A stretch of 64,000 nt of DNA from Microcoleus vaginatus WJT46-NPBG5 (GTDB lineage: Bacteria; Cyanobacteriota; Cyanobacteriia; Cyanobacteriales; Oscillatoriaceae), in contig JAHHHM010000001.1 of the NCBI GenBank assembly GCA_019359355.1, positions 434,001 to 498,000 on the forward strand, written 5' to 3'. A program made the position numbers and the translations under genes. Shown piece after piece: positions 9,147 through 18,200 of the stretch. Position 1 is the first letter of the stretch, and every line of letters begins with the position of its first letter. The notes under the pieces were generated by a model. The model was given only the letters and a program-made list of their open reading frames with translations, was not told the DNA's origin and did not search any database.

Positions 9147-10445
9147 TTAGTCAATTAACAGTGCGGGGACAATTTGCCGAATCAAACAGTCTGTGACATA
9201 TTCCATGATCACAGGCTGCTGGCTATATTTGCAAGACCTCAGCTCAATTAAGCTGCGCCAAGTGAGCGATTCCAGGGATTCCAACAGGCTGGCGCGGGAA
9301 ATTGTAGCGACAATGTCTGCTTGCAGTTCGTTGATCGCCGTCCATTCCCGATTAATCGCTAAACAATACATGATGGTCTGCTCTACGGACGACAATCGCT
9401 CAAATTGTCGGTCTAACAATCGACGAATGCCATTGAATACAAGTGTCTCTTCTTGGAAAAATGCGACAATTTCCCCATCAAACAGACTCAGAATCGAGGT
9501 CGCAACCATTTTCAATACCAGCGGATTGCAACTATAAATTTCACATAGTCGGCGTTTTTCCGCATTGGTTCCCACCAGTCGCTTAGAGTCAATTACTGCC
9601 AGCGATGCTTCCCTGGAACCTTTTAGGGAAAGCGATCGCACTGATCCCTCCAAATTTTCAAATGTTCCGACTTCTGCTGATTTCTCACGACTGGTCAGGA
9701 GGATACAACTTTGATGATTTGACTCTCCGAGCAACTGAAATAAGTCGCCATAGTCTGTGAAATTTGGTTGATAATATCCTGCACAATTGCCGCCTTGTAA
9801 GAGCGTTTCTTGATTATCTAAAATCACCAGACAACGATAAGTTTGCAGCCAGTATAATAACCGTTCTGGTTTGGCTTGGATATCTTGCCGGTGGGAAATA
9901 AAAGGCACCAGTTCAGATAATAATGTCTCTAAGGGTGGGGCATTGCGGAGTGATCGCCAAATTACAAATTCAAATTCTCTTTGTAGCAATTGAGCCACTT
10001 TTGCTGCTAAGGTACTTTTACCCATGCCGCCCATTCCTACCACCCCAATGAGTCGGCATCGGTCGTGAATTATCCACTGCGTCAGGGTTTCAATCTCTTC
10101 AACCCGACCGTGGAAAGTGGAAACATTGATGGCCTCGCCCCAATCTGTTGCACTTCGTACTGGAGGTGAGGGATTGGGAAGTGGGGTATTAAAGTGAGTG
10201 AGAATGCCGCGTAGATTGGTTTTGTTGACTTTGCGACCCAAGGCATTACTGAGGAGCTTCCAGAACTTAGGGCCAATATCCCGTTGGAGATAGTTGATGG
10301 AATAGCCTGATCGTTCGGCAATGTGATCATAGGTTAAGCTGTTCCAGGCACCGAACAGAAGAGAAATTTCGACCTCACTGAGCGTTCTAGCAATTTTGCG
10401 ATTGACAGCATTGTTGACAATCGCAAGTGCCGGTTCAAATTCCAT
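9147..10445 (-). CDS. STAND NTPase: vMAP-type HTH plus NB-ARC, no C-terminal sensor
   Basis: A 432-residue signalling NTPase. Residues 1-90 match the N-terminal helix-turn-helix found in vWA-MoxR-associated (vMAP) cyanobacterial proteins (SLTYDHIAERSGYSINYLQR). Residues ~110-330 are an NB-ARC ATPase: P-loop GVVGMGGMGKSTLAAK, Walker B CLVILDNQETLL, sensor-like CILLTSREK and the NPL motif in CNPLVLKMVATSI. The remainder is a winged-helix-like segment ending QPVIMEYVTDCLIRQIV. In most relatives I know, WD40 or other repeats follow exactly here; this protein stops 16 residues later and the gene ends 38 bp from the convergent RND pump. It is either a natural stand-alone switch or a truncated relic. 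Such proteins act in signalling and anti-phage defence. Confidence 0.85.
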   Translation of the reverse strand: MEFEPALAIVNNAVNRKIARTLSEVEISLLFGAWNSLTYDHIAERSGYSINYLQRDIGPKFWKLLSNALGRKVNKTNLRGILTHFNTPLPNPSPPVRSATDWGEAINVSTFHGRVEEIETLTQWIIHDRCRLIGVVGMGGMGKSTLAAKVAQLLQREFEFVIWRSLRNAPPLETLLSELVPFISHRQDIQAKPERLLYWLQTYRCLVILDNQETLLQGGNCAGYYQPNFTDYGDLFQLLGESNHQSCILLTSREKSAEVGTFENLEGSVRSLSLKGSREASLAVIDSKRLVGTNAEKRRLCEIYSCNPLVLKMVATSILSLFDGEIVAFFQEETLVFNGIRRLLDRQFERLSSVEQTIMYCLAINREWTAINELQADIVATISRASLLESLESLTWRSLIELRSCKYSQQPVIMEYVTDCLIRQIVPALLID

Positions 10446-10858
10446 ATTTTCTAACTCTGGGCAATATTAATCTAACCTAGCCCATACTTTTCATACGTCA
10501 AGTCCATACTTTCCTGTAAAGACGACTCCACAAAGCTTTGATAGATTATTAATAAGCAGGGGTTCCAAGGCTTGAAAGCTTAATCATCTACAACTCTTTA
10601 TGGATAACCGCTCGAAAGACAATGCATCGACAGGTTATCTGCTCTAATTGGGAAGCATTTACATAACGTTAGCAACACTCGTAGACGGTTTCAGTTGGGT
10701 AGCTTTGCTGTGCAAAAATACTCTCAATCAGTTGCCGGTTAATAAGCCTAAAGTTATTGCGTAACAACGCAATCGAAGTTTGCGCCAGACACGGACTCGA
10801 ATTCCAGAAATACCGTAGCTTCGTCCATTCGTACACTACCTCACAGGTTCATAAAAAC
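10446..10858. other. Intergenic region between divergent accessory genes
   Basis: About 410 bp between the STAND NTPase and the unrecognised 506-residue gene. It contains a short hairpin ATTGCGT-AACA-ACGCAAT (about 10755-10773) and no convincing gene. A TTG-initiated extension of the downstream frame reaches 10757 but is not favoured. Both neighbours may be transcribed from here. Confidence 0.4.
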
Positions 10859-12379
10859 ATGCCACAGTCTATCCCTTACGATCCGTCGCTAACCCTAGGG
10901 AACTTGGTTCCTAATAAAAAGATACAAGCTCTTATTGAAATATCAGAACTGCAAAGACCGATTGATGAATTGGAATATGCCATGAATTCAAACATGGAGT
11001 TGCGGAGAAGCTTGGACCTGACCATTGCTGAAATGAACAATCTTGGTATTGATACTAGTGGTCTCAATACAGCACGAGAAGACGCCGATAGATCTGTTCT
11101 TGAATCTGCTCAGAGATACGCAACAGAAAGAGCTAGTACGCTAAAAATAATAATTCAGAAAAAAGGGCAAATAGGTGCTATTTCGAGTAATATTGAAAGT
11201 CCTATTGACTACAACAAAACACAGATCAAGAAGATGCCTCTCTCTTCTGATTCATTGCACATGAATGCACAATATTTCTCGCATGAGGAAGAAAAGCAAA
11301 ATTCTGACAGCTCAATTGAACAGGCTAAAGGCTTTGTAAGCGCAATGACTAGTTTCTTGGGGACGAAAAGGTCAGCCGAGCTGACATCTTCTGTTGCCAG
11401 ACATCTGACTACCCAGAAAGAAACAAATGATCTTGAAGGCACACTTATTATAACAGTAACCTGTACCCATAAGGATGCTGCACTTCTTGCTCCTTTTGTG
11501 CTTGATGTTGATAAGGCTATCAGAGTGTGGAATTCTCTTTGCGATGATGAAGATATTCCAAAAGACAAGAAAATTGAGATTAATGATGTGAAAAATTTTC
11601 AGAAGATCGCCGCTGAGGAAGGTACTGATGATGAGAAGAAGTTGCATCTGTTGTCAGGTGTCACTTATGGATCTAGTTTTATTGGCATGGTTCATGTCCT
11701 TAAGTCGTCAAGTTCTCAATCAAGCCAGAATATGACTACTGTTGCGGCATCCATGCAGGCACAGATGGAAACTGGGAACTGGTTTGCTAGTCTGTCTGGT
11801 GGTTTTGGCATAGATGCGTCTTTCGCAAACGATGTCAAAAGCTTACTAAGCTCTCAATCTCTAACCTCTACTGTAAGCATTGTTACGATGGGATCAATTC
11901 CTGTGATCAAGTCTAATGAGACCCAAATGGGTGTCCAAAAATTTGCTGACTTTGATCCTGCAAAAATGATGGATAAATTGGCAGTGGCAGCTACTGCTAC
12001 TAACAGTGAACAAGCTTCTGTAGCGCAGAGCGCTCAGTCTGCTAGAACTGGTGGACAAATGTTAGCTATTCGCGATGCTGAGATCAAATCTGTCGTAACT
12101 GGACTAGCCCCTATTGACGAAAGAAAGAATAAATTGCTAGATACAGATACCTTGATGACAGCATTTGAAGACTATGTTAATAAAGCTCTTGTAGGTAATT
12201 TGGGTGTTCCGATTAATTTTTACTTGAAATCCATCACACGCGCACAACTTGCACAGATGTGGGTTGCTAAGTACTATCCCAATAAATACCTGATGATTTC
12301 GGGTGATGATTCGAGTAGTAATGGTAATGGTTCTACACCTCAACCTCAACCCACACCTCAACCTCAACCCGCACCTTAA
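10859..12379 (+). CDS. Unrecognised 506-residue protein of foreign composition
   Basis: I do not recognise a characterised family. From the ATG at 10859 (MPQSIPYDPSLTLGNLV) the protein has 506 residues, no signal peptide and no clear membrane helix. A TTG 34 codons upstream is possible, but the conserved-looking sequence begins at this ATG. Residues ~20-110 are helical and charged. Residues ~145-225 are Ser/Glu-rich. The middle (~230-330) alternates hydrophobic and polar residues (TYGSSFIGMVHVLKSSSS), then a Gly/Ser-rich amphipathic stretch (GNWFASLSGGFGIDASF). A compact C-terminal part is followed by a (PQ)n tail, PQPQPTPQPQPAP. The pattern loosely recalls uncharacterised proteins I associate with fungi; that is unverified recall. 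The gene is more AT-rich than its neighbours and lacks the GCCGG motif otherwise frequent in the window, which suggests transfer. It is divergent from the STAND NTPase. Confidence 0.75.
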   Translation: MPQSIPYDPSLTLGNLVPNKKIQALIEISELQRPIDELEYAMNSNMELRRSLDLTIAEMNNLGIDTSGLNTAREDADRSVLESAQRYATERASTLKIIIQKKGQIGAISSNIESPIDYNKTQIKKMPLSSDSLHMNAQYFSHEEEKQNSDSSIEQAKGFVSAMTSFLGTKRSAELTSSVARHLTTQKETNDLEGTLIITVTCTHKDAALLAPFVLDVDKAIRVWNSLCDDEDIPKDKKIEINDVKNFQKIAAEEGTDDEKKLHLLSGVTYGSSFIGMVHVLKSSSSQSSQNMTTVAASMQAQMETGNWFASLSGGFGIDASFANDVKSLLSSQSLTSTVSIVTMGSIPVIKSNETQMGVQKFADFDPAKMMDKLAVAATATNSEQASVAQSAQSARTGGQMLAIRDAEIKSVVTGLAPIDERKNKLLDTDTLMTAFEDYVNKALVGNLGVPINFYLKSITRAQLAQMWVAKYYPNKYLMISGDDSSSNGNGSTPQPQPTPQPQPAP

Positions 12380-12388
12380 TCTTAACCT

Positions 12389-12467
12389 GCCTAACAACCC
12401 TATTGGAGCGGACCGAACATAAACTTTGTTATGTTACATAGGTTATTGTCATCCGCTCAATAGGAAA
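12389..12467. repeat. Imperfect hairpin after the foreign gene, attC-like
   Basis: Ten bases after the preceding stop codon lies GCCTAAC (12389-12395), then CCTATTGGAGCGGA (12399-12412), which pairs with TCCGCTCAATAGG (12452-12464) except for one unpaired G. Inside is a second hairpin, AACATAA/TTATGTT (12416-12422 and 12429-12435). The layout (RYYYAAC box, long imperfect stem with an extrahelical base, directly after a stop codon) resembles an integron attC site. The matching GTTRRRY box on the right is not present, so a terminator-like hairpin or a degraded attC are both possible. Confidence 0.4.
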
Positions 12468-12497
12468 TTGTCCAACTTCTGAGAAGGGAGCAAACAT

Positions 12498-12605
12498 ATG
12501 ATGGATGATTGGAAAGTTGTGAGCTAGGTTGACCCAGAACTGGAAGGAAGCTCGTGGGTCTATTACAAAAACTCCAATTTTCCTGTCTTCCTGATATACA
12601 CATAA
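12498..12605 (+). pseudogene. Small ORF interrupted by an in-frame TAG
   Basis: A strong Shine-Dalgarno (GAAGGGAG, 7 bp away) precedes ATG at 12498. The frame reads MMDDWKVVS, then TAG (12525-12527), then continues VDPELEGSSWVYYKNSNF and on to TAA at 12603. The residues after the TAG look protein-like, so this may be a short gene broken by one nonsense mutation. No homologue is recognised, and chance cannot be excluded for so short a frame. Confidence 0.35.
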
Positions 12606-12637
12606 GTCAAAATGTGAGTAATTAAGTCAGAGATCAC

Positions 12638-12739
12638 ATGGCGACAGATGAGCGAAACTATTACTATTATGAATTTTCAAAGACATTCAATCAAAGTGAC
12701 CTACCAGACAATATTAAAGATATGCTAAGGAACGCTTAG
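12638..12739 (+). CDS. Possible 33-residue peptide
   Basis: An ATG at 12638 opens MATDERNYYYYEFSKTFNQ and runs to TAG at 12737-12739. It is acidic at both ends with four consecutive tyrosines and contains no membrane segment. The Shine-Dalgarno is weak (GAGAT). It lies between the broken small ORF and the dus pseudogene, with the same base composition as the foreign gene upstream. It could be a real small gene or the tail of a decayed one. Confidence 0.25.
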   Translation: MATDERNYYYYEFSKTFNQSDLPDNIKDMLRNA

Positions 12740-12744
12740 AAAGA

Positions 12745-13340
12745 TGATCTAACTAGCGCAAACACATCACTCCATCTGCGCCGGTTTCTTCGAGGCAACG
12801 AAGGGTGGCATCGACTGAAAAACATCGCCACTTCCGATGGCTGAAATGGATAAAACTTGCTTGACTTTACCAATCCATTCCCATCGTGCATTGCCATTAT
12901 ATCCTTAGGGCGAGTGCCTCCGTGAATGGTGATCATTTGGGCATCGGCATCTTCCATTCGCTTAGCAAATTCGAGGATATTAATTTCTTTATCAGACCAA
13001 CCACTGCGGGTTTTGGCTGTCACCAGCACTTCAACAGCTTGGACAACTGCTGGCACAATGACTTCTACTGTTTCGGAGTCTCGTAACAGGGAAGAACCGC
13101 CCCCATTTTTAGTGATTTTATTCACCGGACATCCCATATTAATATCAACGGTATCCGCCCCTTCTTGCAATATCATTTGGTCTGCTTCTGCCAAAAAAAT
13201 CTGGCCGGCAATCAAACAGTTGAATGCTGATCGGTTGTTTATTGGGGTCAACTTCCATAATTTTGGGAAGTTGCTTAATATAATGCAGGTCGGTGGCGTT
13301 GACCATTTCGGTATACATCATCAGATGAACCTCCAATCAT
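12745..13340 (-). pseudogene. Decayed tRNA-dihydrouridine synthase (dus) gene
   Basis: Fragments of a Dus flavoenzyme can be read in different frames. Near 13330-13205: MMYTEMVNATDLHY, then EVDPNKQPISIQLF. After a frameshift around 13200-13210: ADTVDINMGCPVNKITKNGG (the FMN-site region with the catalytic Cys), continuing to DAQMITIHGGTRP. After a second shift near 12900: ARWEWIGKVKQVLSI and then VDATLRCLEETGADGVM, ending near 12745. The N-terminal PMAGVTD region and the whole C-terminal half of the family are missing. With two frameshifts and both ends lost it cannot make a working enzyme. Confidence 0.85.
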
Positions 13341-13476
13341 TGATTGAGCGCACCAGCAACCTTTTGCAGCCTTGAAGGCGAGTTTATCTCATATTTTTTC
13401 TTGTAGAATATACTTTTATTTTGAATGAATCCCTTACTTTTACTCGAGATTTCTTATCGATTCAAGAAGTAAATTT

Positions 13477-13683
13477 TTAATACTTGAAGCGAATTAGGAC
13501 TGTTTGACCGGCTCGATACACCGGCTCACTTCCAGGCTGAGATGGGAAAAATAACATAGGCACGGCCATCAGCAAAATGACTATGACGAAAAGATGGGCT
13601 AACAAATCAAAATTCGTAAACCCTTTATTGTTATTATTGTTGGAATCGGACAATAGATTAAAAGCTAAAAAATTAGTATTCAT
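13477..13683 (-). CDS. Small single-pass membrane protein
   Basis: A 68-residue protein from an ATG at 13683, chosen because AAGGAAAGG lies just upstream; an earlier start would add 11 unlikely residues. It has an Asn-rich N-terminus (DSNNNNNKGF), one hydrophobic helix near residues 28-45 (HLFVIVILLMAVPMLFF) and a short basic C-terminus. I do not recognise the family. Size and topology resemble small photosynthetic or stress-related membrane proteins, but no specific match is claimed. It stands alone between two decayed genes. Confidence 0.5.
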   Translation of the reverse strand: MNTNFLAFNLLSDSNNNNNKGFTNFDLLAHLFVIVILLMAVPMLFFPSQPGSEPVYRAGQTVLIRFKY

Positions 13684-13918
13684 GGGAAACCTTTCCTTGC
13701 CGGCTGCGTCATGCACTCTGCTGATCTATACATTGACTCTATTTATTAGCAAATATCCTTAGTAGTTCCACTAGATTTTAATAGGAACTCGGTTTAGGCG
13801 AACGAGTTTTCTCCGTAAAAACCATCCCCTAACTTTGTATCTCTTATTACATAAAAAGTCCTAAGCAATCTTACTTATCCAGTTCAGCAGGAACAGGGAC
13901 TCCTATCTGTGATCTAGA

Positions 13919-13935
13919 TTTCATGGTGATTTCAT
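13919..13935 (+). promoter_or_regulatory. CopR-type box TTTCAT-N5-TTTCAT
   Basis: Two perfect TTTCAT half-sites (13919-13924 and 13930-13935) separated by 5 bp (GGTGA). As I recall, this matches the direct repeat reported for the copper response regulator CopR of Synechocystis. It sits about 90 bp upstream of the decayed metal-efflux adaptor. The same arrangement with similar flanks (TGATTTCATTTT, then CTGTG) occurs at 27571. Confidence 0.6.
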
Positions 13936-14022
13936 TTTTCTGTGCAAAGCTGAAAGAGTGTTTTCCTGCTGCCGGCACATCCGCGCCCTCAGATTCGGTA
14001 GCCCTATCAGCGCAACTCACTC

Positions 14023-14827
14023 ATGCCATCGCCTACTCTTCCCCCAACAAAATCAAAAGTCTCAGCAAATCATTGTGAAACTAAGGGATGGAAATTCTTC
14101 ATCCGTTACCAGGCAAAAGCCCAAGTCGCTAAGGCAAACAGCCGCCTTGATGTTCTCAAAGCCCAATCTGAGCCAAGGCAGATCTGCCCCTACGGGAGAT
14201 GCGGGAATCCCAAGGCAAATACGCTGAAGCCCAAGCCTTGGTGACGAAGGCACAGCAGCGTCGGGACGTTTTGGAGGCTGAGGCAGAAATTAAACGGGCG
14301 GCGGACAGTTAAAACCGAGAATGTTTGCGCAATTAGAGGTTTTAACGGATAAAACTTCGGCGGCTATGGGGGTAATTCATGGCAGCGCGGTGGTTGAGGG
14401 AAATGGCAAGGCATTGGTGTATGTAAAAAACGGTGAGAATTTTGAGGCAGTTGAGGTAGCTTTAGGAGAAACTTCTGGTGATTTGGTTGAAGTAAAAACC
14501 GGCATTTTTGAGGGTGATCGCATCGTCACTCAAGGTGCGATCGCCCTGTACGCTCAATCGCTGCGAGGCGGCCATAAGGGCGCGGCGAAGCAGAAAAGGG
14601 AGGACGCACCAAAGCAACAGGTTCCGCTGAATCCTTCATCCTTGCCTTGGTGGTCGGCAATATCGGCAGCAGGTGCGCTCTGTGGCGGCGCTTTTTGGAT
14701 GGGGCGACGTACCCAAAGCAGCCGGGGCGCTGCTGAGTTGCCGGCTTCTCAAATCAGGGAGTTTTGTGACTTGCCGGTTTTGGCTGAGAATAATCACCAT
14801 CACCCATCGGTTGCCGGGAAGGAGTAA
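14023..14827 (+). pseudogene. Decayed CusB/CopB-like metal-efflux RND adaptor
   Basis: Pieces of a heavy-metal-type RND adaptor lie in different frames. At 14098-14170 there is a coiled-coil fragment, YQAKAQVAKANSRLDVLKAQ. At 14215-14310 another, AEAQALVTKAQQRRDVLEAE, ends at a stop. From 14321 a continuous 168-codon frame encodes the adaptor C-terminus: MFAQLEVLTDKTSAA, AVVEGNGKALVYVKNGENFE, GETSGDLVEVKTGIFEGDRI, then one hydrophobic segment (WWSAISAAGALCGGAFWMG). The N-terminal lipoyl and barrel parts, and the partner CusA-type pump, are absent. The CopR-type box upstream suggests it was once copper-controlled. The last ORF might still be translated but cannot form a full adaptor. Confidence 0.75.
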
Positions 14828-15294
14828 TCCTTCGTTATGTGTCGGTTAAGCCCAATCACGAATCTTGACACAACAGATTGGTAAAAATCGCATTCTGAAA
14901 ACGAAACTTAGTTGAACCGTTAATTATTTCGCCGACAGTATATTTAAGCCGATTCGTGGCTATAGACACAATCGCCTTAAGTAATTTTCTACGTTTGAAG
15001 AAATAAAATTACTAATTTTTGCCTTAATATTTAAGACAGCAGAGAGGTTGAGCGTGTAATTCAGTCAAGCAACTGCGGCAAGAACGTATTGCTCATCCGA
15101 ACAGTTTTAACGGGTTTGTAAGAATTTAACTTAAAAACTTTGAACCTATTTCTAAACCTACTGTTGATTTTAGACTTCTATAATCCCTGAGCAGTTAGCT
15201 TTAACATTACAAAAAATTTATAGTAGCCGGCCAAAACTTTACACTCGAACGTGAAATAAAAAACCATGCTTAAAGAAAAAGTAAGAATTATGGG
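14828..15294. other. Intergenic region upstream of the GGDEF-EAL gene
   Basis: About 470 bp, AT-rich. A TATAAT-like hexamer lies at 15179-15184, without a good -35 partner. No gene, RNA or repeat is recognised. Confidence 0.35.
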
Positions 15295-18200
15295 ATGGAG
15301 ACTAGCGGCATGATTGACGCAGGCGTAACCCTGAGAGCCACCTATGATATTCGTCTGGTGGTTCTTTCGATTGCCATAGCCATGATCGCTTCCCACGCAG
15401 CACTCGCTCTGGCGCGAAGAATCACAGCATCCCAAGGGTTTAGCCGGCACCTGTGGCTAGTGAGCAGTGCCTTCGCATTCGGTATTAGCATTTGGTCGAT
15501 GAACTTTATCGCGATGCTGGCGGATCAACTGCCAATTTCTTCCAGCCATAACTTACCTATCGTCTTAATATCGGCAGTCGTAGCGATTGTTGCATCGGCA
15601 GTGGCTTTGGGGATAGTCGGCTCAAGGCAGACGAGTTGGCTGAAGTTCCTACCGGCAAGCGTGTTCATGGGTGCCGGTATTGCTGGGGCGCACTACACTG
15701 GCATGGCAGCCGTGCAACTAGACGCATTTGCTCACTACAATTTAATCTGGGTTGCACTGTCAGTTGCGATCGCTATTAGTGCATCCGGTGCCGCTTTGTG
15801 GTTGCAATTCCAGCCCCCTTTAGAATCTACCAGGTGGCAGCTCATCGTGCAAAAGCTCGCCAGCAGCATCTTGATGGGAACTGCCATAGCCGGCACGCAC
15901 TATACAGCAATGGCAGCCGTGAGCTTCACACCAACCCCCTATCCCATCGTGCCGGTGTCCCATGCCATGAATAACTCAATGCTGGCAGGGGGGGTTGAGA
16001 TTGCTGGTACCCTCTTCTTCATCCTGGCACTGCTGGCATTGTTATTGGATCGGCGTCTTAGTATCGAGATTGCCCGAAATCAAGTTCTACATCAAAGCGA
16101 AAAGCGCTTACGTGCCCTGTTGCAAAATACGTCCGCCATTATCGCAACCTTTGCAGCCGATGGCACTATTGGTTACATCAGCACCTCACTCAAACAGATT
16201 TTGGGTTATCAACCTGAAGATTGGCTGGGAAAAAAGGCTTTTGCCCTGGTTCATCCTGATGATCTAGGCAATTATGAACGCCTTTTAGCAGAAGCCTTGC
16301 TTGCTCCATTGACCAACATTGCCGCAGAGTTCCGGTTGCGGCACACAGACGGTTCTTGGCGAGAGTTTGAAGTGATTGCAAATAACTTGTTAGCTGAGCC
16401 GAGTGTAGCGGGGATTGTGACAACTTACCGCGAAATCACCTTTGGCAAACAGAGCGAGGAAACCGTGACGCGCCTTGCGGCAATCATAGAAGCGACAAGC
16501 GACTTTGTCGGAACTGCAAATTCCCAAGGAATTGTATTTTACATCAACCGGGCAGGCCGGCAGTTGGTGGGCATCGGCCAACAAGAAGATACCTCAAAAA
16601 TAAACGTTGCGACTTATCACCCGCAAGGGGCCGGTCAAATTATTCTAGAGGAGGGGATTCCCGCTGCTATCCGCGATGGAGTCTGGACAGGTGAATCAGC
16701 GCTACAGAGCCGTGATGGGCGCATCATTCCTGTCAGCCAGTTAATCATCGCTCACAAAAAGCCGGATGGCAGCGTTGACTTTCTCTCCACCATCGCCCGT
16801 GACATCAGCGAGCACAAGCGGATAGAGGCAGCACTGGCGAAGCGTGAACGATACTTGTGGGCGTTAGTGGAAGTTGAGCGCCGGCTGCTAAAGTTTAATG
16901 GCAGTCCCAGTTGCTACACAGGGCTACTGACGCCCCTGGGGCTAGCTTCGGGCGCGAGTCGCATTTACGTGTTTGAGAACCATCGCTCCGAAACAGGCGG
17001 CTTGCTGATGAGCCAGCGTGCGGAGTGGTGTGCCGAAGGTGTCCAGCCTGAACTTGACAATCCTGAACTACAAAACCTTTCATACAACGATTTCTTCCCC
17101 CGATGGGGCGAGTTTCTGGGACGGGGCGAAATCATTGCCGGCATCGTCTCCGAATTTCCGGAATCAGAGCGTATTGTCTTAGAACCTCAGGGCATTCTTT
17201 CAATTCTCGTGTTGCCGATTACAGTCAATGGTGAGTTCTTTGGCATTATCGGTTTTGATAACTGTATAGAAGCACGTGCTTGGGAGCCGGTGGAAGTCAA
17301 CCTGCTGGCGGCAGCGGCAGCAGCCATTTCCTTGGCGCAAGAGCGCAAACAGACAGAGCAAGAACTGCTCAAGACTCAGGAACGGTTGCAGCATTTGCTC
17401 AATACCAGTCCGGCAGTGATTTACAGCTGCAAGGCTGAGGGCGACTTTAGCCCAACGTTTATCAGCGAAAACGTGACGACACAGATGGGTTTTGAACCTA
17501 ACGATTTTCTAGAGGATTTTAGCTTTTGGGCGAGCCGGCTTCATCCAGAAGACGCCCCTCGTGTGATGGCAGGGATGTCGCATTTATTTGAAGCCGGTTT
17601 CCACTCCCATGAATACCGTTTCCGCTGCAAAGACGGACAGTATCACTGGATGCAAGATGAACTGAAGCTGATTGTAGACGAAGCCGGCAATGTGGTGGAA
17701 ATTGTCGGGTGCTGGCGAGATATCAGTGAACGCAAACAAGCAGAGTCAGCACTCAAACAAGCCTATGAAGCGCTTGAGAACCGAGTTGAGGAGCGCACTG
17801 CTGATTTAAGAAATGCCAACTTACAACTCCAAAGGGAAATTGCTGAGCGCCAGCGTTCCCAAGAAGAGTTACTCCGCACAACTGCTGAGCTGAAAGCTAT
17901 TTTTGAAGCGTTTCCCGACATTTATTTCCGGCTGCATTCTGATGGCACGATTATTGACTGTCACACGCCGCAAAATGCTGATTGGCCTGAGCCACCCGCC
18001 CAATTAATTGGTAAGCGAATCCAAGATGTGATTACACCGAGCGCAGCGCAACAATGTGCTGAAGCACTTGAGCAAGTTCTGGCGACAAAGTCCTTAGTTG
18101 ATGTTGAGTATTCGCGACTCATTGAAAATATAAAAACAAGTTTTGAAGCAAGGTTTGTTCCCTTACTAGAAAGCCAAATCCTCGTGATCGCCCGGAACAT

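Noticed and set aside
10757-10858. TTG-initiated N-terminal extension of the foreign gene
   Set aside because: The 34 extra residues look like non-coding sequence, and there is a good ATG at 10859.
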